Positions 37,624 to 49,705 are shown, counted from the stretch's first letter. The stretch: DNA of 64,000 nucleotides from Moniliella sp. 'wahieum' (GCA_003971905.1 RSEE01000107.1:1-64000), one strand, 5' to 3'. Translations and numbers: made by a program. Notes: a model not told the origin generated them from the letters alone.

Positions 37624-38202
37624 AGCGCTGAGGCTCAGCGCTACGACCCATGTGTGATGTACATGAGGCACAGGATGCCGGTAAGCACTTGAGGCCATTT
37701 CAGGGAAGCCTCAGTACCTCAGGGCCCGTTTGAGTGCCTGGAGCCATCATCCATTACGTGCTTCCGTCTGTCTCTGTACGGTGTGGTATACAGATAGATA
37801 CCATGACTTGTCGAAATGGGACCAAGGGGGGGCAGACACATAGTATGCTGGTCACACAATCATTAGCCACTGTCAAGTGGGAAGGGGATATGATATGTGT
37901 AGGACGTCGTATATAGCAATTAGAGCACATTCTACACAGGGGCCTCTCCCTGAACGTTGAACTCTGAGAGCTTAACCTTCTTCTTCCAGCTTCAAGCTTC
38001 GAGAGCTTATAACCTTCTGCTTCCTACAGCTTTTCAAGTTTCCTAACTTCAGCTTCAAGTCCGCCCCAATAGAAACGTATCCTACACGATAGTACTATAC
38101 AGACGTCAATATGCCACCCGTCACACTCACAAGTCACCTACTGCACCACTCGTTTTGATGTGAGATGTGAGATCTGAGAGAGTGCTCGCGCTCCAGGCGA
38201 CT

Positions 38203-38245
38203 GAGTACACCGAGTACACTGAGTACACTGAGTACACTGAGTACT
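38203..38245. repeat. 9-bp tandem repeat (GAGTACACT)n
   Basis: About four copies of GAGTACACT (one with a CC variant), ending in GAGTACTGAG. This is one of the few arrays here with a period other than seven. Confidence 0.85.
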
Positions 38246-38289
38246 GAGTTTCAGTATTGTGAGTACCTGAGTATAATACACTGAGTACT

Positions 38290-38307
38290 GACCGGTGACC
38301 GGTGACC
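38290..38307. repeat. palindromic heptamer array (ACCGGT+G)
   Basis: Two ACCGGT palindromes are separated by one G, and a partial third follows. Confidence 0.8.
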
Positions 38308-39417
38308 GACGAATCTCTGCAGGCACTACTTTCTCACATTGTGTATTGCTGGTTCCACATGTCACACCGTGCATCACCGGTCACCATTTGTATCGTTCTT
38401 AATTGTTCGGCATCCCACTGTCATAGTTTGGCTGATCTCGCTCCCATTTCCAATTTCTTCGTCTTGAGCGTCTCGCTCCTTCCCTGTTCCTTCCACTTCG
38501 CACCATGTCCTCTGTTCTTGCTTCTTCCCCACGAACGATTGCTACACCCCTTGGCCTAGTCCGATCCTGGTCTCCCTCGCCTTAGCCCCGACTGTGACAC
38601 CCACGGCGCCTGTTTACGTCGAGCACAGAGTAGCGAGTATCTGAGGACTGACTAGTGACTGACAAGGCGCACGCTTCTCTGTGCGCATTCTGAGGCGTGT
38701 TGGACCTGATCACCCTTTGGCGTCTCCCATATATTCGTATCACTCCATGAAGACTCTGTGCTCCGTGCTCTCCGCCGCTTTAGAGCGCCCAACGTACTCG
38801 ACGCCACAGCCTTTTCAGTATACTCATCGGCATGTAAGGACATATCTTGCACGGAAACGTCAGTGAGGCCGAGGCCTGACGGCGAGATCCTATGCACTAT
38901 GCCTGATTCCTTCGGCCGGACATTCGAGGACTTGATAATGTGTTGCCAAACTGTGCCTTCGTGTGTATCACGGCGCGGACCCCTGCTCGATGGGGCCGCT
39001 GCTGTGGCAAACCCTCGACAAACGAACCCATGCTGAGCGCTCAACTGGGCATACCCTAAAAAAGCCCAACGTCACGCGTCATTAATCATTATGGATGGTG
39101 TCTGCAACGTGCCTCTATCACGTGCGCGCCCTTCCTGCTATTCCGTGGCGTTACTCATCCTACGTTTCCCCCATTCTTCTCATTCCGTCCTTAAACAACA
39201 CGATTGAGTAATGGCATGTACACTCCGTTGCGTGCAAATGGATCATTTTCCCTTTCCATTACAGCCCCTTGGGAATTGAGCTTCCGGATCTGGGGTCTTA
39301 CGCCCCCGGTCCATGCGCTATACGCGTTACATGTTGCAGGCTCAATGAACCGTGACGCGTGACTAGTGACTTTCGGTATTGAATGTGGTCTATCCTTTTC
39401 CAAAACGGAGAGAACCC

Positions 39418-39434
39418 CTAAGGCCTAAGGCCTA
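39418..39434. repeat. palindromic heptamer pair (AGGCCT+A)
   Basis: Two AGGCCT palindromes are each followed by one A. Confidence 0.75.
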
Positions 39435-39494
39435 AACCGTGGGTCGGACTCCGGAAACAGTCTGGTCAACAGGTCTGGCCCCACTCCGAGATCA

Positions 39495-39530
39495 GATCGA
39501 TCATCGATCACTAGTCACTAGTCCTAGTCA
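39495..39530. repeat. composite palindromic heptamer array
   Basis: Two ATCGAT+C units run straight into two ACTAGT+C units, so the palindrome sequence changes while the 7-bp phase and the C spacer are kept. Confidence 0.85.
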
Positions 39531-39649
39531 CCATACACCAAGTGTGCGTCACATGCCACAGGACGAAGATGCGCAGCAGCCCCTGGAAAGATTTCCGTTG
39601 GTGCCGCTGTGCTGTGCTTACTAGCCTTACTACTCTCGGCTTTTGAGAT

Positions 39650-40270
39650 CAGCCAGTGCTCCGTCGCGTGCACGGGAGCTACCTTCAGCTGAGTGGTATT
39701 GCAACCGACCACAGCCTGGCCGCTTGCCTATATTGTTGCATGGCTCGCGGGCCTTTGCCTCTGTTTATATAAAGACCCGCCTCTGTCCTAAGAGTACATT
39801 GGAGGCAAAAGCGACCAATCGGCTTGTTCTAAGTCCTCATCGATCATCCCTAACAAAAAACTGTTCGACGTCCTCCCTCAGCACCGCCTTCGCTAGGGAT
39901 AGCACAAGGAGAACTACCTCAATTGTGCAAGGCAGAGGGAGCAGGGACAGCGACTCTTTGGTACGACAAGCTCGCGCTTCGTGCCTACGCCAGGTCCCCT
40001 TTGCTGAAGGAGGAGTGGAATGGAGGATGTGGTTCTGAGGAGAGGTACAGGAGGCTATGAGAAGGGTAGGGCCTTATATAGACGAGAGTACCGCGGAGCT
40101 GAGGAAGCTTCCGGGCGGATAAGAGGGGTGATGACTATCACGCAGGATGGCGTGATTGGGGCATCGCCCCAACACCCTTGACCGACGAGCCAGAGTGTTC
40201 GATTCCTCTCGGCCTCCGTCAGGTGAGGTTGTCATCGCCAGGGAGGCCACACCATTACACCGTTACACAT
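39650..40270 (+). repeat. LTR-like repeat, copy 1
   Basis: Shares blocks with 55195-55620 on the opposite strand, in the same order: GCAACxGACCAC, CGGGCCTT followed by TATATAA, GAGGCAxAAGCGACCAAT, AAGGCAGAGGGA, GACTCTTTGGTxCGA, CTCGCGCTTCG, then CCTCCGTCAG and GGGAGGCCAC before CCGTTACAC. The TATATAA element about 90 bp into the shared part suits an LTR promoter. No intact internal region adjoins it. Confidence 0.6.
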
Positions 40271-41639
40271 ATGTGGCCAAGGGCGACAGGTAGCAATGCC
40301 TTATCGGCATATTGGGCACCACAGCTCTCGCCTTAGATACTCAGAACATCGCTATATAGCAGTCGTATCATTTACAGAGGTTTTAGCTTACAACTAGTAA
40401 CTACACAATATCGGGTTGATATTACCGAAGATGCGCATAGCAGCTTGTCGAACTGCATTGGGATGTGGCATGTGATATGTGGCACAAGTGTCATGCATGT
40501 CACATCAGGAAAAGAGCCGTTCCCTTCATGCATCGTGCGTCAAAAGCGTGCCACCGCGTCATCAATGATTCAGAACCGTCAGAGATTTCAGACACGTCAG
40601 ATCGTTAGACGTCAGCGCGTCAGTGCGTCAGATCTCCAATCCATTAACAGATTTCTGAAGTACGCAACAGCAATATTCAGGCCTCAGGGGCCTCAGGGGC
40701 CTCTCAGGGGCCTCAGGCTTCAATTAATTTAAGCACCAGTTAGGCCACTTGGTAAGGACACCATGCATCAGACATCATGCATCATGGAGATCCGAGTTCC
40801 CTCTGTGGAGCAGTGCTCAGTTACTTAACCCTACAGTATGAACCAAAAATGACTGACGGGCCAATGAATAATGGCTAAGCGCTAAGCGCCAACTTAGATG
40901 TGAGGTCCGAGGCTCCCTGAGGCAGAATAATCATATCGATGATCGAGCTATATGATTGAGGCTTAATGTAACTTGATTCAATCGTCTCTCTGCTTCTTCG
41001 GCTTCGTTTGGGTCATTAATCATTGGTCAGTTACCCTCACAGAGGTCTCGAATGTTGCTCCGCCTTGTTACTCCTGATTTCGAATCGTCTAAAGGGAAAA
41101 GGATACGGGAGGCAGAGAGGGGGTGCAGAGTTGATAGCGAGCAAGGGGCGCAGCCAGCCAGTGGAACTCTTCCCCCGATAAGCGAGCGTTACCGATCAAT
41201 TTGAGGACCATGTGGGGGAACCCTATACTCACTATACCATCTTCTCACACACTGGTGAGACCGAAGACCTCGAAAAAAATTTTGTACATCAGCCAAAAAG
41301 AACTGCAATTGGTACTAAGCCACAATACCGCTTTGGTCACTAGTACTTTGTACTATCTTCGAAGTCAAACATGATACATGCATGGTGCATGACATATAGG
41401 CTTATAGCAGAGTATATACATTGAGCGTAGCCTTCGCCCCACTCTACACCCACAAACTTATTTCTTGATTGCCCGTCAGCGCGTCAGCGCGTCAGTCGAC
41501 ACTACTCAGTGGTGAAGGAATCACATTTTTGTGGGGGCGTCTCCAGGAGGGCTTGTTCAGTTGGTCCAACCCTTTACGCGTTTTTTGAATATGCAGTGGA
41601 AAAGCGCGTGGAACGATGGTGGAACGTGATCAAAATGTG

Positions 41640-41845
41640 TTGAGCTATCGTCAGTTCCTCCTCAGGCCTGGGAGTTCCGCTGTTTTCTCTCTCTGTTTTT
41701 TCTCCTTGTTCCGCAGCTTAAGCCCCTGGTGGCGGACTCTGCTGCTTGATGTTTCTCTGTAGGCGTTGATGGTTACAGTAGTAGTTAGATCACCACTATC
41801 ACCAGTGACTTGCATCACCTCGAGGACCATCAGGACTCCAGGTCT
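41640..41845 (+). repeat. 250-bp dispersed repeat, copy 1
   Basis: One of three plus-strand copies (with 46970-47205 and 59040-59285). Shared blocks: TGTTGAGC at the left end, GGCCTGGGAGTTC, TTTCTCTCTC, CCGCAGCTTA, GCTGCTTGATGT and the right end ACCATCAGGACT to CATCA. This copy lacks the GTGGCTCGTGCTTTGGCC block. Confidence 0.75.
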
Positions 41846-42149
41846 CATCAAATGCATCGTCAAAAGCTTCCTCACGCGACGACGGCTTGTTTTTCGATAA
41901 GGTTATGTTCGTCAGCAGGGACACCAATGGCCTGTAACATGTAACAAAGCGATGCTCGATGATGCAGATGATGGGCATGGTCAAACAGGACACTTCTTCC
42001 CCCAAAATTAACCCTGCAGGAAGATTGGGGAGTGATCTGAACATCAAATGTGAACATCAAGCGTACTAACGCGTAAACTATCATGCACACACAAAACATG
42101 AAAAATTGTGATTGACTGACACAGGGGAAACGATGCCATGGGGTTGGCC

Positions 42150-42910
42150 CTGGTTGGCCCGCCCGGGGGCTCGCCTGGGTTTATGTGGGGTACAATACCT
42201 TCGGAGGCGGTAGGTCGACTCACGGTAGTTTCGGTCTTGGGCTAGTTGGTGGATATGAGCGGAGCTAGGGACGAGGAGAGGCCTTTCGTGGGGCGGCTGA
42301 ACGTGTGGCAAGGCCGAGTATGCACCGGCTTGGGCTGTAGTATCTGAAGGCTGCGTGGCTTAGGGACGGGTAGAGGCAGTGGCGGAAAAACACTGCCAGA
42401 GCTGAGACTGGACAGGGACGGCTATCGAGGTGGCTGGAATGGAGCCCATGCGAGGAGCTGGCACCGGAATCGACGCGGTTGAAGGAAGGCTCGCGCGACT
42501 GGATGGATGGAGAGCTGGAGGACGAGGTCGGAAGAGGAGGTGTGGAAGCTAAGTGGAGAGGAGGCTGCCGGTACTGAATCAATTGGCTGGAAAATGGGCA
42601 GGAGCTGGACAGGATAGACGGGAAGGGACGAGAAAGGACGGGGTAAAGACGAGAGAGGACGAGAAAGGTAGATAGACGAGAGACGAGAATGGAAGATGGG
42701 GAAAATGATTCCCATCAATCAGGGGTACAGGCTGGATCAAAGGGAAAACGGATACAATAATGGGGTGTAGAAAGAAACACACGTCAAAAAAGGGGTTGGT
42801 CGTTGCAGGCGCACCGAGAAAGGAAAAGGAAGCGGTGACGGAGGCGACAGTCGCCGCAAAGATACCGAAAGTCCGATGGCCCTATTTAGGTCATCCGACT
42901 TGGACTTGGG
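42150..42910. repeat. approx. 740-bp dispersed repeat, copy 1
   Basis: Aligns by eye with 47615-48345 in the same orientation: GTGGGGTACAAT, GGAGCTAGGGACGAGGAGAG, GTGGCAAGGC, ACTGAATCAATTGGCTGGAA, AAGGGACGAGAA and GTCGCCGCAAAG blocks in the same order. A minus-strand peptide with SREPSFNRVD is partly kept between copies (AREPSFSRVD in the other), perhaps only because the DNA is shared. Confidence 0.75.
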
Positions 42911-44190
42911 CGGGGGGCGACTATGCCGCACGGATGCATCCCCTCGGGCCGCACCGTACCTGATTTAACCAACCATCATCGGTCATCACTCACACTTGGT
43001 TGCACTTCGGAGCGGGCCCTACTGGGTATGTGCATAGCACAGGCAGGATCGGACCATCTCGAATCCAACACGGCCCGTAACACGGGGTGGGGCAGGGGCG
43101 GGGGAAGGAGAAGTTGACAGCATTCCCCGCGAGTGGCACTCACTTCATAACCGTCCATCTCGGGTACTACCACCCCCCACTATGGAACCGGACAGGAGTT
43201 GTATCGACAACATCGCCCGCCTTCCTCTCTTAACCTCTTAAGGCCAACAACAATGAAAGCTCACTTCTTCTCCTTACCGCCTTTTACGTCCTCCCCCCCT
43301 CTCCCTCCCCGTGAAGGCAACATGCTTGCCTTGACGAGCATTAAATAGTAAGTCCTACTTAGTCACACAAATGGCCAAAGGGCAGTCTCGTCCCTGTTCT
43401 AGATCTTCCTCGACCCCTTCGTGTCTCTCTCCCTCTTATCACGCGCACGTCTCGTTTACCGTGTGATTGCTTCTCCTTTTCCTTTGGTATATATTACAGG
43501 CACCATTCCATGGAGCCTGAATGAATACCATCGGCATGATTCAAAGCAATCTCTTTCCTACATCAGCACATATTTTCCAGACTCTCTACGGTCGATGAAC
43601 TTGTACCAAATCTACAGCGCTGGCACTGGGTAGAGTGCCTGCTGTATGTTATTGCCCGCTCAGCTGAACCTCCGATGCTATCTCATGGTTGCGCCCCTAT
43701 CTGCATGATGAGAGGGACATAGAGGAAGTAGTGCCAGAATCCGCCAATGCTCTGAGTCAATCCTGCCATGTTTGGGTATATCAGGGCTTGTTACCGCTAT
43801 AATCCCTTCAAACTTGCTCTTCCCTTCCCCCATTGGCCTTTCCCTTGAGTTTGGCCATCGATGAGCCCAACGTGTCCATTTCGATGTGGCCTTTAGCCAA
43901 CACATAGAGGGTCCAGCAACTGCGCCAGCCCGGTGGACAACCCACACAAACGGGAGACCAAGAGCAGAAGGAAAGGCACTACACATGAGTGCATACGGCG
44001 TACACAACGATGATGGTCCACATGACGTGGTGTGGTGTGGCGCGGTCAGGCAGGCGATAGAGAGAACGACGGCTCAAAGGGGCACACAAGAGGAAAATAC
44101 GTGGGGTACAGGGACGAGCAAATGGAGATGCCGCAAGCGGCAGAAACAACAACAACAAAACATGCCTAACACGCATTGCCAAGGGCAGTG
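42911..44190. other. spacer without a gene
   Basis: Nothing recognised. Contains short unique stretches and the likely 3' flank of the minus-strand SH3 gene. Confidence 0.35.
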
Positions 44191-45734
44191 CTAGGCTTCC
44201 GCAGAAACAAAGGCGGTGGGGTACTTGTTCGCGTCTTCGTCCATCCGACTGACCGGATCCTCCTCGCCCCGTGGCGTGGCCATGGCGGAATCAGATGCAG
44301 GAACAGGATTGGAGGCACTCTCTTCTGCTTGCTCATAGTTCTCTACCCAACCTAGGTAGGACTCAGGCACCAAACCGCGCAGAAGCGCACCCTCCTCACC
44401 AGGCGCGAACTTCTCGACAATCGCCCATCCGCCTTCGAGGGAACCGACCACCAGGATGCGCTCGCCAACGAGGCAACTAAGTTCGTGCCCGCTTTCTGCC
44501 TCGAAGGGGTACATCACTTCGTATTCCCCCAGCGCGAGGGGGCAGTTGGCAGCCTCCTCGGCTGCGGCAATTGCCGCAGCCGCTTCGTTCATGGAGGTGT
44601 GCGGATCGGCGTCGTAATCTTGGTAGGATAACCTCTCGTTTTCGAGCAGTTCCAGCCGCTCGGCTTCAGCTTGCCTAGCCAGCGCTGCGACAAGATCCGG
44701 GTGGGGCTCTCCCACATGCCGCGGATCTTGCGCCGCAAACGCGAAATCACGCACGACCAATTTTTCGTCCTCCTCTTCATTTTCTTCTTCATTCTCTTCT
44801 TCCTTCTCTTCTTCATCGTCCGATTCGGGGGATGGCTGAGCGACGACCGGCACAGGGGCGGCTAAGTTGCTCGCCTGTCGTTCTGTTTTCTCGGGAGGGA
44901 GAGCATCTTCCGCGTCCAAGACAGAAAAGGTGGCAGAGTTGGTAAGGGCGCCTAGGGGATGGGGGGAGGCAGGCGAGGAAACCAAGCGGTGCACCAGCGG
45001 GGGGAAGTGGGTTTGGTGCACACTGTAATGCCGCACCAACTTCTGCGGCGCGACGCGGGGCGGTAGTGCACACACCTCCCACTTCTCCCCAGTGCCCCGC
45101 TTCGCCTCCCTGGTGGACTTGGACCGACCCAACTGCGGGGGCGGGGGGGGAGCCAAGGACGGTTCTTCCTCGGATGAGGACGGAGACCGCTCCCCCTTCT
45201 CGCCGGGGTGGGATGGGGTTAAGGGGGGAACGGCTTCCTTCTTCTGGGCAGCCTGATGTTCGTGTTCGTGTTGGCGTTCATGCACCTGCTTAAGCACCTG
45301 TCCTCGTTCTTTCTCCCGCTCCTTCTGATGGCCATGCTCCAGCTCGGGTACGGGGTTGTGTGCATGGTCAGATGCCTGCGTCTGGGCCTGTTCCTTCTGC
45401 GCCTGTTGTGCCACACGACGTGGCGGGGGGGCGGGAAGAAGGGCCCACGGGGAAGCCTGGTCGGGAGGGGGATGAATCCACCGGAGGGGCTGGGATAGGC
45501 GCGAGCAGCAGCGGCCAAGGCGGCATCGGCATCGGTTAGTGGGACATTGGGTTCGGGTTCAGGTTCGGGTGCGGGTTCGGGCTGATGCTCGGTCTCCGAG
45601 TGGGGTTGGGGTTGGGGTTGGAGGGGGGATTGAGAGCGGGGGTGGGATTGCGGATGGGGATGGCGGGGTGGAGGCGCGGGATCTGAATCCGAATGCCGGG
45701 AAGAAGAAGGGCGGGGATTGGGTGGGGGGGGCAT
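44191..45734 (-). CDS. SH3 domain protein
   Basis: A long coiled and acidic protein ending in one SH3 domain. The SH3 region (about residues 400-470) reads GEYEVMYPFEAESGHELSCL, VGERILVVGSLEGGWAIVEK, GLVPESYLGWVENY, with the ALYPF-like start, the Trp of GGW and the PESYL end. Before it lie a strongly acidic block (DDEEEKEEENEEENEEEDE) and helices with AALARQAEAERLELLENER. The N-terminal half is His/Gln/Pro-rich (HERQHEHEHQ). The start chosen is the ATG at 45734 (MPPPPNPRPSSSRHS), joined through one frame change near 45415. An upstream exon (to about 46119, with a GTAAGC site after LPLDAAE near 45975) is possible. The stop is at 44191. Likely a cytosolic adaptor for cortical actin or signalling; no closer assignment is justified. 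Confidence 0.75.
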
Positions 45735-46119
45735 GGCGCGAGACGAAGTGGGGGGGGGGGCGAGGGCGGTGGGGATGGTGGGGATGGTGGGGATGGTAGG
45801 GTTGGTGGGGATGGTAGGGTTGGTGGGGGCGGTGATGGGGGCGATGGCGATGACGGTGACGGTGGCGATGGCGGTGGCGATGGCGGGGGCCAAGGTCGGG
45901 CGGGGCTGCTAGCCGCGGGAAGCAGCTTCGCCGGCGCATGGCCGGCACCCGCTCGCGTGCGTTGGCGCGGCTTACCTCAGCCGCATCGAGGGGGAGCGCG
46001 GACTGCAGGCGGCTGCGGTGCTGAGCCAACCCTAGCGGGCGCGCTGCGGGCAGCACGGGGGCGCTGGCGGGCGGTGGGCGCCCCCTGGCATGGTGCATGG
46101 GTGCATGCGCCGCCGCCAC

Positions 46120-46969
46120 TCGGGCGTGGCTGGCGCCACGGCGGCGGCGTCAGGCGGCGGGGCGAGTGCGGCGCAGAGCGAGCAGACGCAGGCGGCTCGG
46201 CGCCCCAGCGTGAACATTTCACCGCCCCCATTCCTCTCGCGTCACACGTCGCGCCGCCCCCGCACCCGCCTGTCACGGTCCCTGTAGCTAATTAGGTAAA
46301 TCTTCGCACCGCCCTTCGCCGATCCTGCTCTCCTTGCTGCTACCAGTGCATCCGTTGCTTCCCTTGGTGCTTGGCCTCAGACTCGTATCGCCCGACTCTT
46401 ACACCGCCTGAGCCACTAAAGCAGATCGGAAATGGCCTTTCCGTACATGGTACAGCTGGCTTGCCAGGTGCAAAAGGACCCAACGGGAGACCCAGCAAAA
46501 CCAACAAACGGGTCGCAAACACACCAAGAGAGGCGCCAGAGGCAAGAGAGCCAACTACAACGCCAAGCGCCGTCTCGCTTGTCCTATTGCATAACCTTCT
46601 TTTCATGCCCAGCGGCAAAACTCAAAGCACGAGGTTCTGTTGATACTGTGTCAGGGAGCTCCGGCCCAATATGCACCTACCGATAGGGATCTACAGCTGA
46701 CGGGCGTCGCTAAGCGCAAATAGGACATGCCAATACGGACACCCCGACCAGTGAGTGACAGCGACAGTCTTCCCTATAAACTAATGTGTCACATCCGGCT
46801 TCAACGTTTGGCTCACAACCTCCACCACAATGCGGTAGGACGCTCCCTCAAGGCTCGAGACGCGTGGGGTCCGGTGCCCCTCGGATCATCATGTGAGTCC
46901 TGTCAAGTAGCAAGCAGAAATTTATTGTGAGGCCTGAGGGTTGGACTCATGCTTCAGGTAAGGCCTGTG
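46120..46969. other. spacer without a gene
   Basis: GC-rich left part (possible first exon or promoter of the SH3 gene), then sequence without coding signal up to the 250-bp repeat. Confidence 0.35.
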
Positions 46970-47205
46970 TTGAGCCATCACGTGGCTCGTGCTTTGGCCG
47001 TCACTTCAGTTCTTCCCAAGGCCTTGGAGTCCCGTTGTTTTCTCTCTCCTGATTTTCCTTCTCCCGCAGCTTAGCCCCTGGTGACGACTCGCTGCTTGAT
47101 GTCTTCACTCTATACTAAGGCGTTGCTGGTTGGATTAGACCACAACCACCGCCAGTGCGATTGCATCACCCTCGAGGACCATCAGGGCTTCAGCTTCTCA
47201 TCAGC
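46970..47205 (+). repeat. 250-bp dispersed repeat, copy 2
   Basis: Begins TGTTGAGCCATC and GTGGCTCGTGCTTTGGCC, as in the copy at 59040, and shares TTTTCTCTCTCC, CCGCAGCTTAGCCCCTGGTG, GCGATTGCATCACCCTCGAG and GACCATCAGGGC. Confidence 0.8.
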
Positions 47206-47614
47206 CTGAGGCCTCACCTGAGGGCCATGCCATGGGCCCCATCCCCACAGATGCGGTCACGCCTTTCGCATCCTGACCCCTAAACTGCACCCCGTTACAT
47301 TGAGGTCCTATCCTAGGGCCCGGGGTGCTAACGCTAAATAGACAGAACATAGAGAGCCTAGTTGATCGTTCTAGAATTGAGCTCTTGAGCTATGTAGCCA
47401 GTTAAATCTCTCTGTACGGCGAGGATGGCGTACTTCCCGAACCCACATGCCACTCAAACAATATAGGCAGCCTTGCGCTCTTACGCAAGCCAGGTTGCGG
47501 TCTACACAAACAGTGACAACGAGAGAGAGAAACGTACCAATTCAAGGGCCTTACCTATGTTGTAATATCGGGTTCTATACAGCGCAACGAGACACCCACC
47601 ACACTATAATATGT
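47206..47614. other. spacer without a gene
   Basis: No coding signal or repeat match recognised between the 250-bp and the roughly 740-bp repeats. Confidence 0.3.
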
Positions 47615-48345
47615 CACGGGCGGGCCCCGCCAGGGGGCTCACCCAGGTTTGTGGGGTACAATCCCTTAGGAGACGGAAGGCGGAGTTTCAGGCTTCGGCT
47701 ATAGTTGATGGATCCGGAGCTAGGGACGAGGAGAGGCCTTTTGGGGGGTGAAAAGCGGAGACGGATGCACATGTGGCAAGGCTGTGCACGCATCGAAACA
47801 GGCCATAATAGTAAGACGTGTCTAAAGCCTCCTGGCCTTGGGGACGGGCAGAGGCAGCGGAGGACAAGCACTGCTGGAGCAGGGACTAAACAGGCGCGGC
47901 TGTCGACGTGGTTGGTGGAAGGAACCCGCGCGATAAGCTGGTATGGGTATTAATCGACGCGGCTGAAGGAAGGCTCGCGCGCGACTGGGCGAATGGAAAG
48001 CTGGGAGAAGAGGCTGGAAGAGGATGAGGCAGCTAAGTGGATACGAAGTTGTCTGTACTGAATCAATTGGCTGGAAACGGGCAGGAGTTGGACAGGAAAG
48101 GGGGGAAGGGACGAGAATGGAAGGTGGGGAAAAGGATCCCCACCAACCAGGGGAACAGATGCTAGATCAAAAGGGAAAACGGACGCAATAGGGGTGCAGA
48201 GAGGAAGACATGTAAAAAGAGGGTTGATGGTTGCCACAGGCGCAACGGAGAAGGATCATAAAGTGGTGACCGGTGACACGGAGCGAAAGTCGTCGCAAAG
48301 GTACGGGAAATTTGGTGGCCTCAGTTAGGCCAGCCGACTTAGTTG
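47615..48345. repeat. approx. 740-bp dispersed repeat, copy 2
   Basis: Second copy of the family at 42150-42910. It ends about 15 bp from the integrase fragment that starts at 48362, and in the orientation of that element it lies where a 3' LTR would be. LTR identity is an inference. Confidence 0.75.
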
Positions 48346-48361
48346 GTGTTGTATTCGTTCA

Positions 48362-49158
48362 TTACCCATTCCAGACCTTTTGGCAGAGGAATATTGAGTC
48401 CCGCTCGTCACACACAGTGCTTTTTCCAGACCCGATTCTAAGCGCTTGACCTCCGCTTCGGCCGGAGCTTTGCCCTGTGGGTGGGTGGTACGGCAAGGAA
48501 TGCTCTAGCTGAACCCCCCGTTGGGCCAAGTATTCTTCGCTGAAGCCATGTGAGTGGAAGACGGCGTCATTGTCCCCAGTCAACACTTCCGGAGGACCGT
48601 GACTTCGGAACCAGCGCGAGTTGAGAAGTCCTATGGTTTGGGGTTGATTTGGTCACGCAGGCGCCCGCTTGAAGGTACCCGGCCGGTGGCCTGGTCCACA
48701 ACGACAAGAGACATCTTTTCGTTGCTTTGGAAGTAGAGCGGTGACGACCCCGTTATCGCTCTGCAGGGTGAGGTTCGGCTCGTTGGCAATCCAGGGCTGC
48801 ATTTGAGGACAGCGTGCGCGAGCACCGTGGCCTCGCGATGAGTCGATGCTGGTAATTTCCCTTCGGCACCCTTCCATGTGCGCGACACCATCATGGCTGG
48901 CCACAGTTTTCCCTCTCTTAAAACAAAGAGAACAGCACCCCATCCTAATTCTGAGGCATCGGATCGGATCCACAGGCGTACACCCGGACGGAGCGTTGTA
49001 AGAGCCACAACTTGTGAGACTGCGTAGCGTATACTTCTTCTCACATCTTCTCCCACTCGCCATTCCACGCTGGTTTTCGTGGGAGTCTTATCTGCCGATG
49101 GCGCATGGCAAGACGCGGCATAGAAGGGATGACTCCAGGCGACAAGGTGGCCTGCCAT
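48362..49158 (-). mobile_element. LTR retrotransposon remnant: RNase H and integrase
   Basis: On the minus strand, an RNase H part reads RLWIRSDASELGWGAVLFVL, STHREATVLAHAVLKCSP and NLTLQSDNGVVTALLP, with the Asp-Glu-Asp pattern. Immediately after, in a frame that overlaps its end, an integrase core reads MSLVVVDQATG, LTGDNDAVFHSHGFSEEYL and LEHSLPYHPPTGQ, then APAEAEVKRLESGLEKALCV, giving Asp-Asp-Glu. The RNase H-before-integrase order is that of Ty3/gypsy elements. The zinc-finger linker normally between them is missing and several stops or frame changes occur, so this is a deleted remnant. Gag, protease and most of the reverse transcriptase are absent. Confidence 0.8.
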
Positions 49159-49269
49159 CCGTGCGATGATAGCAGTGAATTGTATTTAAGGGCGAGTCCA
49201 GCTCATCATATCCCACCTGATTCATTTGAGGAAACCCAAACAATCTTTCAAGGGGGAGCACGGCACCAT

Positions 49270-49705
49270 CTCACGCAGGCTCGTCTTCCCTGTAATGCTC
49301 GTCCATCTCGAAATTCTGATATCCAGCCCCCTCCTGGCGATGAGGGAGCCATAGCCGCAGAACCTTGAGATGCATCTCCAAAATGCAACGGGAACAGTTC
49401 GTGAGCTCATCAAGGAGGTGTTTTTGATACTGATATAGTTCCTCAATGAGAAAACACTGAAGGCTGTGACATATGTGAGCACCCGGCGACGCCGATGTCA
49501 TTCGTGATCTCCATTATATCTATGTACGCACCCCGGCCCTTTTCAATGAGCCCCAGGACATCTTTGGAATTTGTGGTGCCGCTGGTCTCGCTATTGGAAT
49601 CATTGATCCCCCTCCGTATCATGGTCTCCACAGAAATGTTGATGTCCTCCCCGTCCATGATCTTCTCGAACTTCCTGATGTTTTCCCAACCATGATCTCG
49701 CCGAA
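49270..49705 (-). pseudogene. unclassified coding-like fragment
   Basis: The minus strand reads GWENIRKFEKIMDGEDINIS, VETMIRRGINDSNSETSGTT, KDVLGLIEKGRGAYIDIMEI, and after a frame change CFLIEELYQYQKHLLDELTN and CILEMHLKVLRLWLPHRQE. The composition is protein-like, but I recognise no family. It lies between two retroelement remnants and may belong to one. Low certainty. Confidence 0.35.

Larger units (their letters stand above)
36605..44190. other. gene-poor region
   Basis: No intact gene. It contains palindromic heptamer arrays (37605, 38290, 39418, 39495), a GAGTACACT 9-bp repeat (38203-38245), an LTR-like repeat (39650-40270), one copy of the 250-bp family (41640-41845) and one copy of the roughly 740-bp family (42150-42910). 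Base composition is less GC-rich than around the genes. Confidence 0.5.

Noticed and set aside
45693-46295. Gly/Asp-rich plus-strand frame (GDGGDGGDG-like)
   Set aside because: Produced by a GGTGGG-type repeat in the N-terminal or promoter region of the SH3 gene.
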